Of a stretch of 64,000 bases of DNA, positions 33,060 through 44,220 are shown piece by piece. The stretch is taken from NCBI GenBank assembly GCA_023091665.1, contig JALJCQ010000001.1, positions 434,001-498,000 of the forward strand, written 5' to 3'. The notes below the pieces were generated by a model. The model saw only the letters and a program-made list of their open reading frames with translations, was not told where the DNA came from and ran no database searches. The DNA comes from Pythium myriotylum. Lineage: Eukaryota; Oomycota; Peronosporomycetes; Pythiales; Pythiaceae. Numbering within the stretch: the stretch's first letter is position 1; each line of letters starts with the position of its first letter. The position numbers and the translations under genes are program-made.

Positions 33060-36000
33060 CTACTCCTCGTCACCCTCACCCCCCTCGTCATGCTTGCGCT
33101 TGCGGAATCGAATCCTTTGGCGTAGATCATCAGGGATGTCGGTCCCATTCTTCCACGTGTTATGCCAAATCTGCGTACACGCTAGCGTTTGACCCGGTTG
33201 TATCTTGATGCAGAGCGCTACACGGCCTCCCATCAATTGTGAACACAGCTCACAGTAGAAGCGCGTTTCGCGGCTCCGGTGCTGTTTGTCGGACACTGCT
33301 GAACACACCTTGCACAGGTACTGACGTTTCTTGTTTCTGTAGAGTTCAGTCTCCTCAGTCAAACCATGATCCGTCGGTGCACTCGACACTAACGTAAGAT
33401 TCTCTGCGCACGGGTGGCTCTTGAAATCTGCAGCTCGCAAGCCTACGAGACACAACATCATCAGTTTGCGAATATGCTGCGACATACAGCACAAGCTATG
33501 CTTTCCTATTCAGCATGCAGCACAAGTGCGAATGCTGTATTGTACAGAGTTTGCTGTGCTCAGCACGCACTCACCAAGAAGTTGCTTGGACAATGCTGAG
33601 ATGTATTCGGCGTGTGTGGGTGGCTTCTTTTGGTCCTTCTGCATCGCGATGGTGTGAACAATGTATCCGTTCACGATGGCCATGTCAACAATACCGAGAA
33701 ACAAGCTCTTGTAGTACTTGAGGTTCCGCTTTGCTTTCTGGATCGAATAACTCTGTAGTCGTAACTGGTCATGCTTATCGACCCCACCAATATTTGCATT
33801 GTAATCAATGACGATTTGCGGGCATGGAACTTGGACAATCGTACCATCCTTTTCTCTGCGAGCCAAAGTACTTGGCGTCGTGCTGCAACCCGACGCAAGG
33901 AAGTTGACAGGTCTGGAGTCGATCCACGACACAGCAATCAAATCGGGCCACTCGATACTCTGGGCGAGCTTGTATGTCCCACGTTGGACGTTCTTTGGTC
34001 TGGATTTGAATTTGTAGCTGAAGTTCTTTGGCCACCCGAGACGATTCGTACGAATCGTCCCAACGTGATAAAATCCTCGCTGGAAAAGTTCTCGAGATAA
34101 TGAAACGGACGTGTAGTAATTGTCCGTGACAATCAGGCGTTTCTCACTAGCCGTTGAAGAGCGACCAACAGCTTTTGTCACGTTTCGAATTACCGTCTTT
34201 GCATTTGCGTTGGCTTCTGGGGCACTCGATCCACAGTAGATCTCAATTCTGTATCATACAGCATAAGTAATGCGATCAACCCCTTCAATACAGCACACGG
34301 AGTACAGCACAGAAACTCACCTCGAGCAATATGCTGTATCGGCGCAGCAGGTCATGAAGAACTTGGTACCCCACTTGGTGGGCTTGTTTTTCATGTAAAT
34401 CCTCATTGGATTGAACTTATGGCGACTGCTGACCATGCCTTCATCGAATGAAATCCGCTTGCCAAGAACGTATCCGCGTCGAAACGTCTTCTCGACTACT
34501 TGTAGCACCGGTCTCACCTTCCAAGCACGGTCAAAGCGATGTCGATGGTCAGAGTTGTCGTTGAAGTGCAGGAATCGAACGATATCTTTGAACCTGTTGC
34601 GACTCATTTGACGGCCGAAGGTTCCTCTCGGCACGACACCATCATCATACAACGCCCAGTGCTTCGAAAGAGTTTGCAGTTGTGGCGTCAGGGCCCTACC
34701 CAAGAGCAACCCAATGAGATGTGTGAGCTCTGAGGGGTCAACTGGCTTCCATTTTGCAAGGTCATCTCGAATGGCTTGTAATGAGTCGACTGACGCATTG
34801 GGGTCGCTTTCCTGGCGTGCTTGTTGAGCCTTTTGTCGCTCTACCGCCATCTGCTCCACCATCAATGCCCTGTATCGATTTGTCTCCTCTGCGATCTTTG
34901 TCCACAATGTTTTGGGGAGGAAGTAAAAGAATAGTCCGAGAGGTGATGCCGCAAACGCCATAGCGGACTTGCTTGGACGAGCTTCCGCGGTGCGATAATC
35001 ACTTGGTCCACTATGATCAAAGACTACGCTGGCGCTTTCATCGAGCACACGCCATCCACTCGCACTCATTGTTCGGAGTTGGTTTTGTGACAGCGTGAAC
35101 GGAGCATCAACGCCATCGTCAGACTCGATGTCGCTGGTGTTTTCTTCGTCATCACTCATCGTGTCGTTGAGTGAGTCTTCGGGTCAAGCACCCTAGCATC
35201 CTCGTCTTCCACAGGGTCGGATGATATGTTCACATCGTCACTGTCAACAGATGCAAAGTAATCTGTTGATCGCATAGCCTCCAAGAAGGAGCTCGTGTCA
35301 AAGACTTCGTCTTCATTATCCTGTGTGTCCGACGTGTCATATTGTGCTGTGTCAGGCGTGCAATATTGTGCTGTATCCGCCTGGTCAACTTGTGCGGTAT
35401 CTGACCGTCCCGCGTGTGGTGTATCTGACCGTCCTTCTTCTGCTGTATCCGACAACATACAATCCAATACGCCTGATGAAGAGCGCACAACCACATCAGA
35501 GCTACTCATGGTCTCTGCTGTATTCTCACGGCTATGAGATGCGACTTCTGGTGTATCATCCAGTTCTGTACTGGCAGCAATCGAGGCCACATCGTGGGTG
35601 TCGTTGTTTTGGACGGCACCGACGGACACACCACTTTCTGCTTCCATGGGGCTCGCTGTGGAAACCTGGGATGCAGAAGACACCAACGTTGAGCTCGACG
35701 ACGCTAATGAGACGAAGTGCCCGCGTCTCTCGCTGCCTGGTCCCAGGTTGTGGGAGCTGGCACAGAGCTGGAATCGTAGCTAGGAAATTAAATGACAAGA
35801 GTTAGTAGGTGGCAGTAGCCTGGTACACTGTACCAGCTACTCACCCACCTTTCCAGTCTGGCACAGTGTGCCAGGAACTGGGTTCATCCACTGGACCTTC
35901 CCAGTGGGTGATTTTCTGTCTGGTTTGAGCTGGCTTTCTCCGGATGTTGACCAGATTCATCCATTCCGGAAACTGGTTTTTACCGGTTTTCCCAGTTCGG

Positions 36001-37425
36001 ATTGTGCAATTTCCAGTTAGACCACACAGAGTAGGGTTATGATCAGATCTGGTAGTTAAGTAGGTAGGGTTCAGGGAGCCAGTTCCTGGCTCCCCTTAGG
36101 GTTTTACCCTGTATTCAAAAGACTTCGCTTTTTGCTCTCAACTCCCCAAGTCTCCTCCGTCGAACCGCGGGAGGACCCAGCGTCTACGCCACAAGGTAAG
36201 CCTGCGTGTGTTGGATTTGCCCTAGTGGACTGTGTGCGCGTGTGTCTGGCTGCTGGTGCGTGGGTATTGGTGTGTTTGCGAGTGAGGAGAGGCGCGAACC
36301 CCCTTTCCAGCCCTTGAGGCACCTGCAAAGGGTACTAGTTTGTACTAGAGACCTAGAGCACTCCATATTCTTGCGTATTCTTGTGTTGCGATAGCTGGGA
36401 ACTGGTCGTAGTTCCCCAGTTAAAGTAGTACACTTCATTTGGTTGAGAGAGAGTTTCCCAGATCCCAGAGGGGATTCCCAGTGTCCTGGGGGATCGAGGT
36501 TGTCCTCCGTCCCAGGCGAGACCCAGCGGATCGAAGTTAGTCTTCCGTCCTGGGTCTAAGTGTGTCGTGTGTATTTGTGTATTAAAAGACTGGTCCTCAT
36601 CGTTACCTAGAGCTGGTTGAGCCGTCTTGGGTTGGTGGAATACTCCAAGTGGACGTATTTCCCCATACTTCAAAGCTCAAAAGAACCGGTCAAGGGATAC
36701 ATAACGTGAGGTACGAAGCCAGAACTTGGGTTTTCACAACGGGCCCAAGTTCGCCTGCGTGTATTCCCCATATACACGCTAGGTCTATACCCTTTTCCAG
36801 CTCCAGGAGCTAGCGAAAAGGCAGCGCACTTCATCACACTAACGTTGCAGCCTGTTCTGTAGTCGTTGGAGCAGTCTGTTTTGTAGCCGAAGGAGTAGTT
36901 TGTGCTGTAGCCGACGCGGTAGCGTGTGCTGTACCAGACAACGTTGGAGATCTTGGGTCAGTTTCAGTCGCTGGAGTCGACACCACACGTTCACCTTGGC
37001 CTGGTGTTGCCGCAGCGACTATTGCCGTTCTTGATGGAGTGCGTTGGTTGCTTGTCGAAGCGCTTATGACCACAGTTGGGTCATTTGGAGACACAATCGC
37101 TGTCCCTCCATACATTGGCGGGAGTTTGGATGGGTCAATTGGCACACTTGGAGTGACGACCTTATAACGGCGGCCGAATCGCATGAGCGCTTGTTCGCCT
37201 GAGTGAGAAACAACCACATTACTTCATGCTAACAATCACGTCCATAATCGATTGCGTACCGGTGAAGATGTCACGCCCTTCAACACCATTTGCGGACCCA
37301 CCAGGAGGGATAAAGCGGTAGTCAACACCCAGGCCGACTGGCCGCTTCGACACCCATCCGAGCTTTCGAAGCTCGGACAAGAGTACCTTGAACTCCTTCT
37401 CGAATACCCAGCCCACCTTCGCCAT
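33060..37425 (-). pseudogene. piggyBac transposase, multi-exon, probably frameshifted
   Basis: Cut-and-paste transposase. The 5' exon (37260-37425) carries KLGWVSKRPVGLGVDYRF...GVEGRDIFTG and joins at a 61-nt intron (37199-37259) to 36834-37198. An acidic exon lies at about 35156-35800. The catalytic exon is 34321-35159, then a 72-nt intron (34249-34320), exon 33575-34248, a 132-nt intron (33443-33574) and the last exon 33060-33442. Catalytic Asp residues are seen in RISFDEGM, TDNYYTS and DYNANIGGVDKHDQL. The C-terminus has paired CxxC motifs (CKVC, CELC). The acidic exon and the MSDDEE catalytic frame overlap as ATGA in different frames, so one base may be lost or there are two proteins. The join across 35.8-36.8 kb is unresolved. 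Confidence 0.8.
35800..36833. other. 1-kb non-coding insert or large intron in the piggyBac gene
   Basis: Rich in repeated CCAGT/ACTGG words; no coding frame. On the minus strand its low-coordinate end reads CTAACTCTTGTCATTTAATT then CCTAG, a good branch point and acceptor. It may be an intron enlarged by a solo LTR, but I found no convincing LTR termini or target duplication. Confidence 0.35.
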
Positions 37426-37807
37426 CTCGAAACGATAATGCTGCTCCCACGCGCACGGACTGTCGCACAGCTGGGAGCCAACCGTGAGAACCTCTGAACG
37501 GTTTATACACGATTCTTCTCGAACTCCTTCATTTCATGACGTTGTCAGAATTATTATCGAAGAGCTTCGCAACAATCGTCAAATTGTTTTTGTGCTCCGA
37601 ATAAAAGGCAGTATACAAAAAGTCGTTTGTTGGAGAATAAGCTTTCGAAGTATCAAAACCTCCCATAAATGTTGTGCTGTATAATACAGCAAACGGTCTC
37701 CGAGGGGTTAAGCTCCAGTCTGCGTTCTGATTGGTCACGTCGTCTCGAGCCCGATCGATGCTGCCATTTTTAGGTTGGAAGCGGAGCTGGGGCTGTTCCC
37801 TGTTCCA

Positions 37808-37823
37808 GCTCACTTGCACTTTG
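37808..37823 (+). promoter_or_regulatory. Oomycete initiator/FPR-like core promoter
   Basis: GCTCACTTGCACTTTG matches GCTCATTYYNCAWTTT closely, about 35-50 nt before the ATG at 37856. Confidence 0.6.
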
Positions 37824-37855
37824 CCTCTTCAGCAGCATTAGTATCCACAGGTGAG

Positions 37856-40800
37856 ATGGGGGAGGCACACATCGACGATATCAAGCTCAGCGCACCGTCT
37901 GTGGACGACCTGGCTGCATCCATCGAACGCTTGGCTGACGCTACCAGCGACATTCCGCTGCCTCCCTTGGCTATTGACAATAACGATCAGGTCGCACACA
38001 AGGCTCGACCTACGTTGCCTCATAGCGCTCTCTACGGATACAAGCGGCCCTTCGTCTGGGCCACGCTCTTGCTCGCAATCCTCTGTCTTGGATGGGTTGG
38101 CTGGATCATGGCGCTAACGGCGGCACCAACTGAGATGATCAACCGCGTGATGAAGACGATGCAGTTGGACTTCGGTGAATTCTGGCGCTTATCTCCAGCG
38201 CCCGGTGGAGTTGTTGGGGTCGGTCTTGCAGGTCTCGCCATGGTCGGAATCGGCTACGTGGTGGTACTCGGTAAACTTGTGGTGATATTGGTCACTCAGA
38301 CTGTTAGTCGACGCAAGAGTCGCACGGCCTCCCGCATCGGATCCAGAGTCGGTAGCTACACGACGAAGAAGATTCAGGCGATGTCTCAGCAGCTCAACAG
38401 TGAGATTGCCAGTAGACGATGGTCCGCGAACGTCATGCGACGCGCCAGCTCCTTCACGATGGAAGTGCTGAACCGCGAAAGCGTCACTCGCAGACGAATG
38501 GTAGACGAAACCTACCAAACGAGAAGTCCCAGCGTTTCTCTGATATGGAATACTCTCTTGTAGCACACGATTGTCAAGGTGATTGATCTCTTCATCCAGT
38601 GCGTGTTCCTCGCGCAGTTGCTCGAGCAGGGAATGCCCGTGTCTCTCCTCGCAGTATTCGCTGCCACGGTCGCACTCAACGGCCTCTCTGCAACCGTGAT
38701 GTTCCTTCTACCTCATGACAATGTCGGCCGCGCCCAGATCCTCGTTGATACCTTGTACGTATGGTCATATGCCTCGATCCACCGATGTAGCCAGTCTCAC
38801 TGTTGAACCATGGACAGTTTCGACTTCATGATCGCTATCGTCTTCCCGGTGCTCGTGCTTGCGTACATGCTCAACACCTTCACGTTCGACCAAAAAGTGA
38901 TGGACATTAACCTCGAGACTTTTCCACCCGGCTTCTTCGAGCGGTACGCGGCTGTCGTGGCCGATCCGGTCGAAGTTGAGAGCGTCCGTGGTACTCTTGA
39001 CTCGTTGCGCATCGATTCAGTACTCAAGATCTTCACACGGGTCGGTACACACTTCGCACTCAGCCGTCGGTTCTTTAGTCTCGTCGAGTTCTTGGAGGCA
39101 GAGAGAAAGGGCCATGGAAGTCACCCTAATCTCTACCCGAAGAAGAACTATCCTGTCGCCGGGCTCTTCTTTGCCGTTGCAACCCTAGTGATCGTGTACA
39201 CGGCAGGCAGTGTCCACACGACCAATCTCGCCTGTCGACCGCATCCCGAGTGTGTTCAGATCGCCAGACACTGGGTCGGTAACTACAAATCAGGCGAGTT
39301 GGATCGGTGCCCATGCTTGACCTACATCGATGGCAACGTCACGATCGCGACGTTCGACGAGTGGACAACCCCACACAACCGCACAGAGAAACTCGGGCAG
39401 CTCGCGAATGCCGGGTACCTACTGACCGTGCAACTCGTGAACCGTGGTCTCACGTTCTTTCCAGAGCAGCTCAGACAGTGCAACAACCTCAAGCATGTGT
39501 ACGTACACGCAATTGTTATCTTCCGTGAAACCGTGAGCTGATAAGGGAAGTGGGCTGACAGGTCGCTGTACTACACCGACACGCTCACGATGCCCGACTG
39601 GTTTGGCGAGTTCAAGGAACTCGAGTTCTTGTACGTAAGCCCTCCGTGTTGACCACTCTTGTGCTTAAATGTTGAGATGGCTTCACCTCAGGCACATCGA
39701 AGGCAAGTCGTTTGACAAGTCGCTTCACAGTCTCCCTGACCACCTCTTCGACAAACTCGCCAAGCTCTCGTACATCCACCTCGCCCTGCTGGCGGTTCCG
39801 CAGTTGCCGTCACTCGATGGGTTGGTCGGTCTCCGGTCGTTCACGATCGCCGTCCTCCCATTTATGACCGCTCTCCCAAGTTTCAGCCACCTGCACAACC
39901 TCGAGCGCCTCACAGTCGCGAGTATGCCTGGTCTCGAGGGGTTGCGACTAAAACAGGTCAATTTGACGGTCAGGTCAGCGTCTTTTCTATGTGCAGGGCG
40001 TGACCTGTGGGGCCTCGGTCACTTGGTGGTCAGGCGCAGAAACATACTAATTTATTGGGCGAGCGAAGGACAAATCGTTCACAAAGTGCATTAGGTATTT
40101 AGTTAACATCATCTTGGTTGAGGAGTCCCCACTGCGATCTGAGTCATTCTCATCATTGTCGTGCATTTCGTGGGCCGAAAGCCCGCGCATGTCGTCAGGT
40201 GCAGATGGCTCATGAGACCCTTTCGATCGTTCTCCAGCGACGGGTGGGACGCATCAAAAGACTATTGGCGGCATGGTGTTAGAGATTGCGATCAGATCGA
40301 TCTCGTTTTTTTATCGCGGTGATAGCATTTCCAGCGGCGTATGACGCCCCACCAATGCATCACGCGGACACGCGGAGTAAGTTGTGGGTAGGCTTACGAT
40401 CCCAGGCGCCAGAGGGCAAGCCTGGAGATCTTGGAGGCGGCAAGCCGACGGACTTGGCCGCCGGTATCCGACGTGAGGGGAGAGATCAAGTTCCGAGAAG
40501 GCGCTAGGGCAGAGATATAGCTGTGCTCCTCACACTGCTGCACAGTCGGGGTGGTGTTGCCCGATACCAGAGCCGGAGCCGGCGCTGGCTCTGGAGCAGG
40601 AGTGCCCAACGCCCATGGTGCCGGTCCGTCACTAAAGGCGCAGTCAAACCGGCGGTGAAGGCGCGCTCGGGATCTCGCCTCCACTCCGCTTGAAGCCGGA
40701 TGTGGAGCAGGAGCGGAAGCAGAAGCTGAGGTCAAAACCGACGACCACGAGCCAGAGTCCCCGCTGCCCTGCCCTTGCTGCCCTTGTCCTTGTCGCACTT

Positions 40801-42455
40801 GGACGGACACGGTGTGTCAGCGAAGTCTCCTTCACCAAAAGTTACGCTCGACGAAGTTTTACGCAGCCTTTAGGTGAGCTCAACCCGGGTCGGCGGGGTT
40901 ACTGTCAGGTCTGCCGCTGCTGTCATATGGTCCGTCACTAAGAATAGGTCTTCCGTATGCAGGGGCAACTGCACACAATGGCGGAGGGCGCTTTGGATAG
41001 CACGATTGACATGGGCTCGCTGACCTCAAGTTCGCATCCGTTCAATAGCGCCTGACCTAGCATGGTGACGCGACGCGAAGAGCGTGACTCCCACATCCAA
41101 CCGACCACAACGGAGGAACGCTTGCTTGAGCGACGGCGCTGGCGCAGGCGAGAACGAACTTACGCAACTGAGGCCAGCGTGATGATGATGGATTAAGTGG
41201 AGTCTGTTGAGTTTGTCTTAATGAATCCTAACAGCTTTCCTGCTGCGCTCCACATACTTCGTTTAGGACTCAATAGTGTCGCCAGCCAAACTGTGCAAAC
41301 ACATCTAACGCATTGCTGTCAACAACGAGTGTTGAGGCTCGCGCGCAGGCTCTACTTAGCGTGCCACTCCACACTCCACGAGCACAAAGCGCCCAGGCTC
41401 TGCTCCGAGGCCGATGAGGACACGAAGCGCCACGGCCGCCGACCACAGTTGGCGGACAAACCGCCCGAATAGCTCGCTGCTTCCAGACGCAGTGCCGGCG
41501 GCAGCAGTTGCGCACGGAGCTCTCTCGGGTGGCCAACGACGAGGCGCGACGCCTGGCGGTCTGCTGCCCGAGCTTGTGCGGCGGCGATGGCGCAAGGCTT
41601 CGCGCGAGCGCGACCACCCACGCGCCATCGCTACCCGCGGCCGGGGTGACGTTCGACCACGCGCGAGCGCGACCTCGGGCGTTTCCTCGAGGCCGCGCTG
41701 TTGCCGTGACTCACAGCCGACCGCGTGCACTCGGGAGGGCGCGACCTCCTTGGCCGGCAGATCGAGCCCTGTTCTTGTTTGATTGGCTTGTTGGGTTATT
41801 CGATTGTGGAAAGTCTGTTTCGGCGTCAAAAGTCTGACCTCGGCAGTGCCAGTGAGCATTGGTCACGTGGCTCGACGTGACCTGTTGCCTGACCAAGTGG
41901 ATGTGTGCATAGAAAAGACGCTGACCTGACCCACAAATTGACCTGTATTAGACGCTTCCGTCTCGAGGCATTTGCGGATCTCACCAACGTAAACACCTCA
42001 AGGCCCTCGTGGTGTCTGACCGAGGTACTTTCTGCTGTAACGGATTCCTCGGTGCAGATAAGTGCAACCTCAGCCACTCCCTCTGCCGTGTACATCCACT
42101 CTGGGGAACACCTGCGGTCACACAGTGTCTCTCAGCAGATCACGTCGCCTCCTCTGCGACTAGAAAGTACTTTGACGAGTTTCCTTTCAGCGCGTGTTAC
42201 GGCGAAGCTCTGCAGCCTGGTCAGCTCAAGCTGTTGCCAACACCAGAAGAGATGATCCAGTGCAACGGTACGATGTACCGTGAATGCCACGCGCCTGGCC
42301 ACAACGGCTCAGCGATGTGCTACAACGCGCGGTGGATGGCTGTGGCGTGCGACCCGAGTCCTTTCGCGATCAAGATGCGCGAGCTGCAGATCGCCGAGCG
42401 TGTCGGCCAGCCGTGCAACCCAGAGTACGAGGCGTGGCTCGGGTGCACAAGCTAA
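37856..42455 (+). pseudogene. WLGC-family membrane protein, disrupted copy
   Basis: Inverted partner of 1-2394 with the same exon plan: 37856-38500, 38564-38754, 38818-39498, 39562-39630, then 39692-39939, transposon, and 41969-42455. Introns are 63, 63, 63 and 61 nt. Encodes the hydrophobic segments, Cys-rich part and LRR-like region, and ends NPEYEAWLGCTS, the WLGC terminus. Exon 5 is split by a 2.0-kb Mutator-like element. Right after it, a T is missing near 41990 relative to the left copy (CAACGTAAAC against CAACGTTAAAC), shifting the frame. Two independent lesions, so no normal protein. The N-terminal 25 codons differ from the left copy. Confidence 0.85.
39940..41959. mobile_element. Non-autonomous Mutator-like (MULE) element
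   Basis: 2020 bp. The ends are about 52-bp inverted repeats (39940-39991 and 41908-41959) with about 7 mismatches, sharing ACAGGTCAATTT and GGTCAGGTCAGCGTCTTTTC. A 9-bp target duplication GTCTCGAGG lies at 39931-39939 and 41960-41968; 9 bp is the MULE hallmark, and the empty site is present at the left WLGC gene (about 313-321). The interior shows no transposase; its open frames are GC-rich and unrecognised. Confidence 0.9.
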
Positions 42456-43247
42456 GACATCACTTGTTAGCGACAAGTTCTGCTTTCATACATGCATAAA
42501 CAGAAAGTCACTCACTACGCGTCGAGCGGAAATACCTGGATGTGCACAGCATAACACGTTACAGCCAGCTCGCTTCGACTTTGACGCTGAAAAAACGCAC
42601 GATCAGCGAGGAACCAGCTTGGAGAGCGAACGACAGACACGACTCAAGCGATCGGCAGTTCAAAATGTGAGCGGGGGTCCTCTCGGAGTGTTCCTGTTAG
42701 TTTCTTCTTTTTTTTTGGACACCGTCGATCCCACATATCTGCACACCGTTTACTGCAATTAGTCTGCGCAGAGTATTTGTTGTGGTTTTGGACGCGAGAG
42801 AATCACACGAAATGGTTTGAGGTCTGCGCAGACTATTTCTGCGGACCAACCTTTGGCCATGTGACATGTGAGGAGGATATGTGACGTGTAAAAATACGTG
42901 AGATGGTGTTAACGAAGTGGTAGGATCTCTTCCAGGTGTTGAACTCGTTTATGAAATCCTGACTCGTCTCCAAAACGCAAATTCATCCTCTTTCAGTTGT
43001 GACAAGCGATCACGAAAAGAGCGCACAGGGACTGTCCCTTCCTGGTTGTGGGCATTACATAGGATTCTGGCGTATTAATCAGCTCCCGAACTAAAAAAGT
43101 GACACGAGTCGTTGAATAGTGTTCAGCATGAGGTTGACAGGTCTCTACCATGCTGAAGAAAGTTCGGTAAAGCTGCTGCATCTACGCGAGGCATCTTAGC
43201 GGATCACAAGAAGGGCAAGTTCTGTTCGACTAAAATGGGCGCGCATG
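42456..43247. other. No gene seen
   Basis: Downstream of the WLGC pseudogene. Contains a T10 run near 42708 and repeated TCTGCGCAGA-like words (42763-42840), but no gene. Confidence 0.45.
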
Positions 43248-43378
43248 GCACGCAGCTTTGGGATGGGATAGTGTATCCGAACTTTAAGAAAGATGTGCAG
43301 TATATATTAGGCTTCGTGGTATTATCCCGCCCGCGACCACGATCGCATCATCGACGTACTACCTTCAACACCATTTCT

Positions 43379-44095
43379 CTACTTGAACCATGCCTTGTCG
43401 AGGTTGGCGGCGAAGTTGGACTTGAACGGGACGTTGGCGCTGCCAAAGTCGGTGTTCTCGAGTGCCTGGCGCGCCGCGTCCGTGAGCTGGTCCCACTGGA
43501 TGAGCGGCTGCTTCTCGCCGAGGTCCGAGGTGAAGCCGAGCTCGTGGGTGTTGGGCCAGTTGAAGTGGTAGCGCACCTTGGGGCTGACACCGTCCTGGAC
43601 CGTGTTCCAGTCGATGTTGCTCATCTTCTTGTACCCGCCGTGGGCCGAGGCCGAGAGTCCGACGATGCGCGCGGTCTGCTCGTTGCTGTTGGAGAGCCAG
43701 ACGACAAGGTTCTCCCACTCGTGGCGGTGTCCGAGACCCGTGCTGGGTGAGTCCTTGGGCATGTACCACGCGTACATGATGACGAAGAGGCCGTTGTGCC
43801 ACCCGGTGCGCGCGTAGATCTGCTGCCTGGAACGGTCCTTGCAGCCGGCGCTGGGCGAGCCGCTGGGCTTGAGGCCGCCGCTCGTGTTCCCCCACTGGTC
43901 GACGGCAGGGTACGCCGTGCACGAGTTTTCGTACGAGATCTGCGGCTTGAACTTGACGGCGAGCTTCTGGAAGCCTCCGACGGGCTTGGGTTCGGGCCAC
44001 ACGGGGACCTTGTCGTGGTCGATGACGGCGGCGTCGGTGGTGAGCGCGATGGCAGCGAGTGCTGCGACAGTGAGCTTGGTGAGCATGGAGAACAT
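43379..44095 (-). CDS. Secreted NLP (necrosis- and ethylene-inducing-like, NPP1 family), left copy
   Basis: 238 aa. Hydrophobic signal peptide at residues 1-22, then the NPP1 domain. It carries the family heptapeptide as GHRHEWE near residue 122 (canonical GHRHDWE), whose acidic and His residues form the metal-binding face, and two Cys (about 59 and 85) typical of type 1 NLPs. Family members bind plant sphingolipid glycans and permeabilise dicot plasma membranes in the apoplast; some are non-toxic, so activity is not proven. No introns. Differs from the right copy at one residue (Arg here, Lys there, near 89). Divergent arrangement with a 2.05-kb spacer between the arms. Confidence 0.92.
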   Translation of the reverse strand: MFSMLTKLTVAALAAIALTTDAAVIDHDKVPVWPEPKPVGGFQKLAVKFKPQISYENSCTAYPAVDQWGNTSGGLKPSGSPSAGCKDRSRQQIYARTGWHNGLFVIMYAWYMPKDSPSTGLGHRHEWENLVVWLSNSNEQTARIVGLSASAHGGYKKMSNIDWNTVQDGVSPKVRYHFNWPNTHELGFTSDLGEKQPLIQWDQLTDAARQALENTDFGSANVPFKSNFAANLDKAWFK

Positions 44096-44158
44096 GTTTC
44101 TGGAGGCTTTGTGTGTGGGAGTGTGTGTTGGAGGTGGTGGATGTGTTGGGGCCGAGGC

Positions 44159-44174
44159 GGGTTTGGAAGTGAGG
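44159..44174 (-). promoter_or_regulatory. Initiator/FPR-like core promoter of NLP
   Basis: CCTCACTTCCAAACCC on the minus strand, 64-79 nt before the ATG at 44095. Resembles TCAYTTYY + CAWTTT. Confidence 0.5.
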
Positions 44175-44220
44175 ATCCGTGGACTGTTAGCTGTGCTTCC
44201 AGGCTCCCTTGGGGTTGCAT

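Larger units (their letters stand above)
32647..37707 (-). mobile_element. piggyBac-type DNA transposon
   Basis: Bounded by TTAA on both sides (32643-32646, 37708-37711), the piggyBac target duplication. The ends are inverted: CCCC, a GAGACCG block, then the 17-bp palindrome TGCTGTATTATACAGCA about 20 bp in. The gene inside is on the minus strand. The right end lies only 148 bp before the ATG of the WLGC pseudogene. Confidence 0.9.
43248..44220 (+). repeat. Palindrome C, left arm
   Basis: Reverse-complement match to 46268-47240 (sum 90488) over 973 bp. Weaker similarity with a small indel continues a few tens of bases outward. Confidence 0.92.

Noticed and set aside
34487..34617. Plus-strand frames across the piggyBac region
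   Set aside because: Shadows of the minus-strand transposase exons, which carry all recognisable motifs.
38501..38563. In-frame stops in the WLGC genes as evidence of two pseudogenes
   Set aside because: The stops occur in both copies and fall in 61-63 nt stretches with donor, branch and acceptor signals; removing them gives a continuous frame, so they are introns.
40394..41859. Open frames inside the MULE as a transposase
   Set aside because: No DDE, zinc-finger or MULE transposase motif; compositions are Ala/Arg-rich and frames overlap on both strands.
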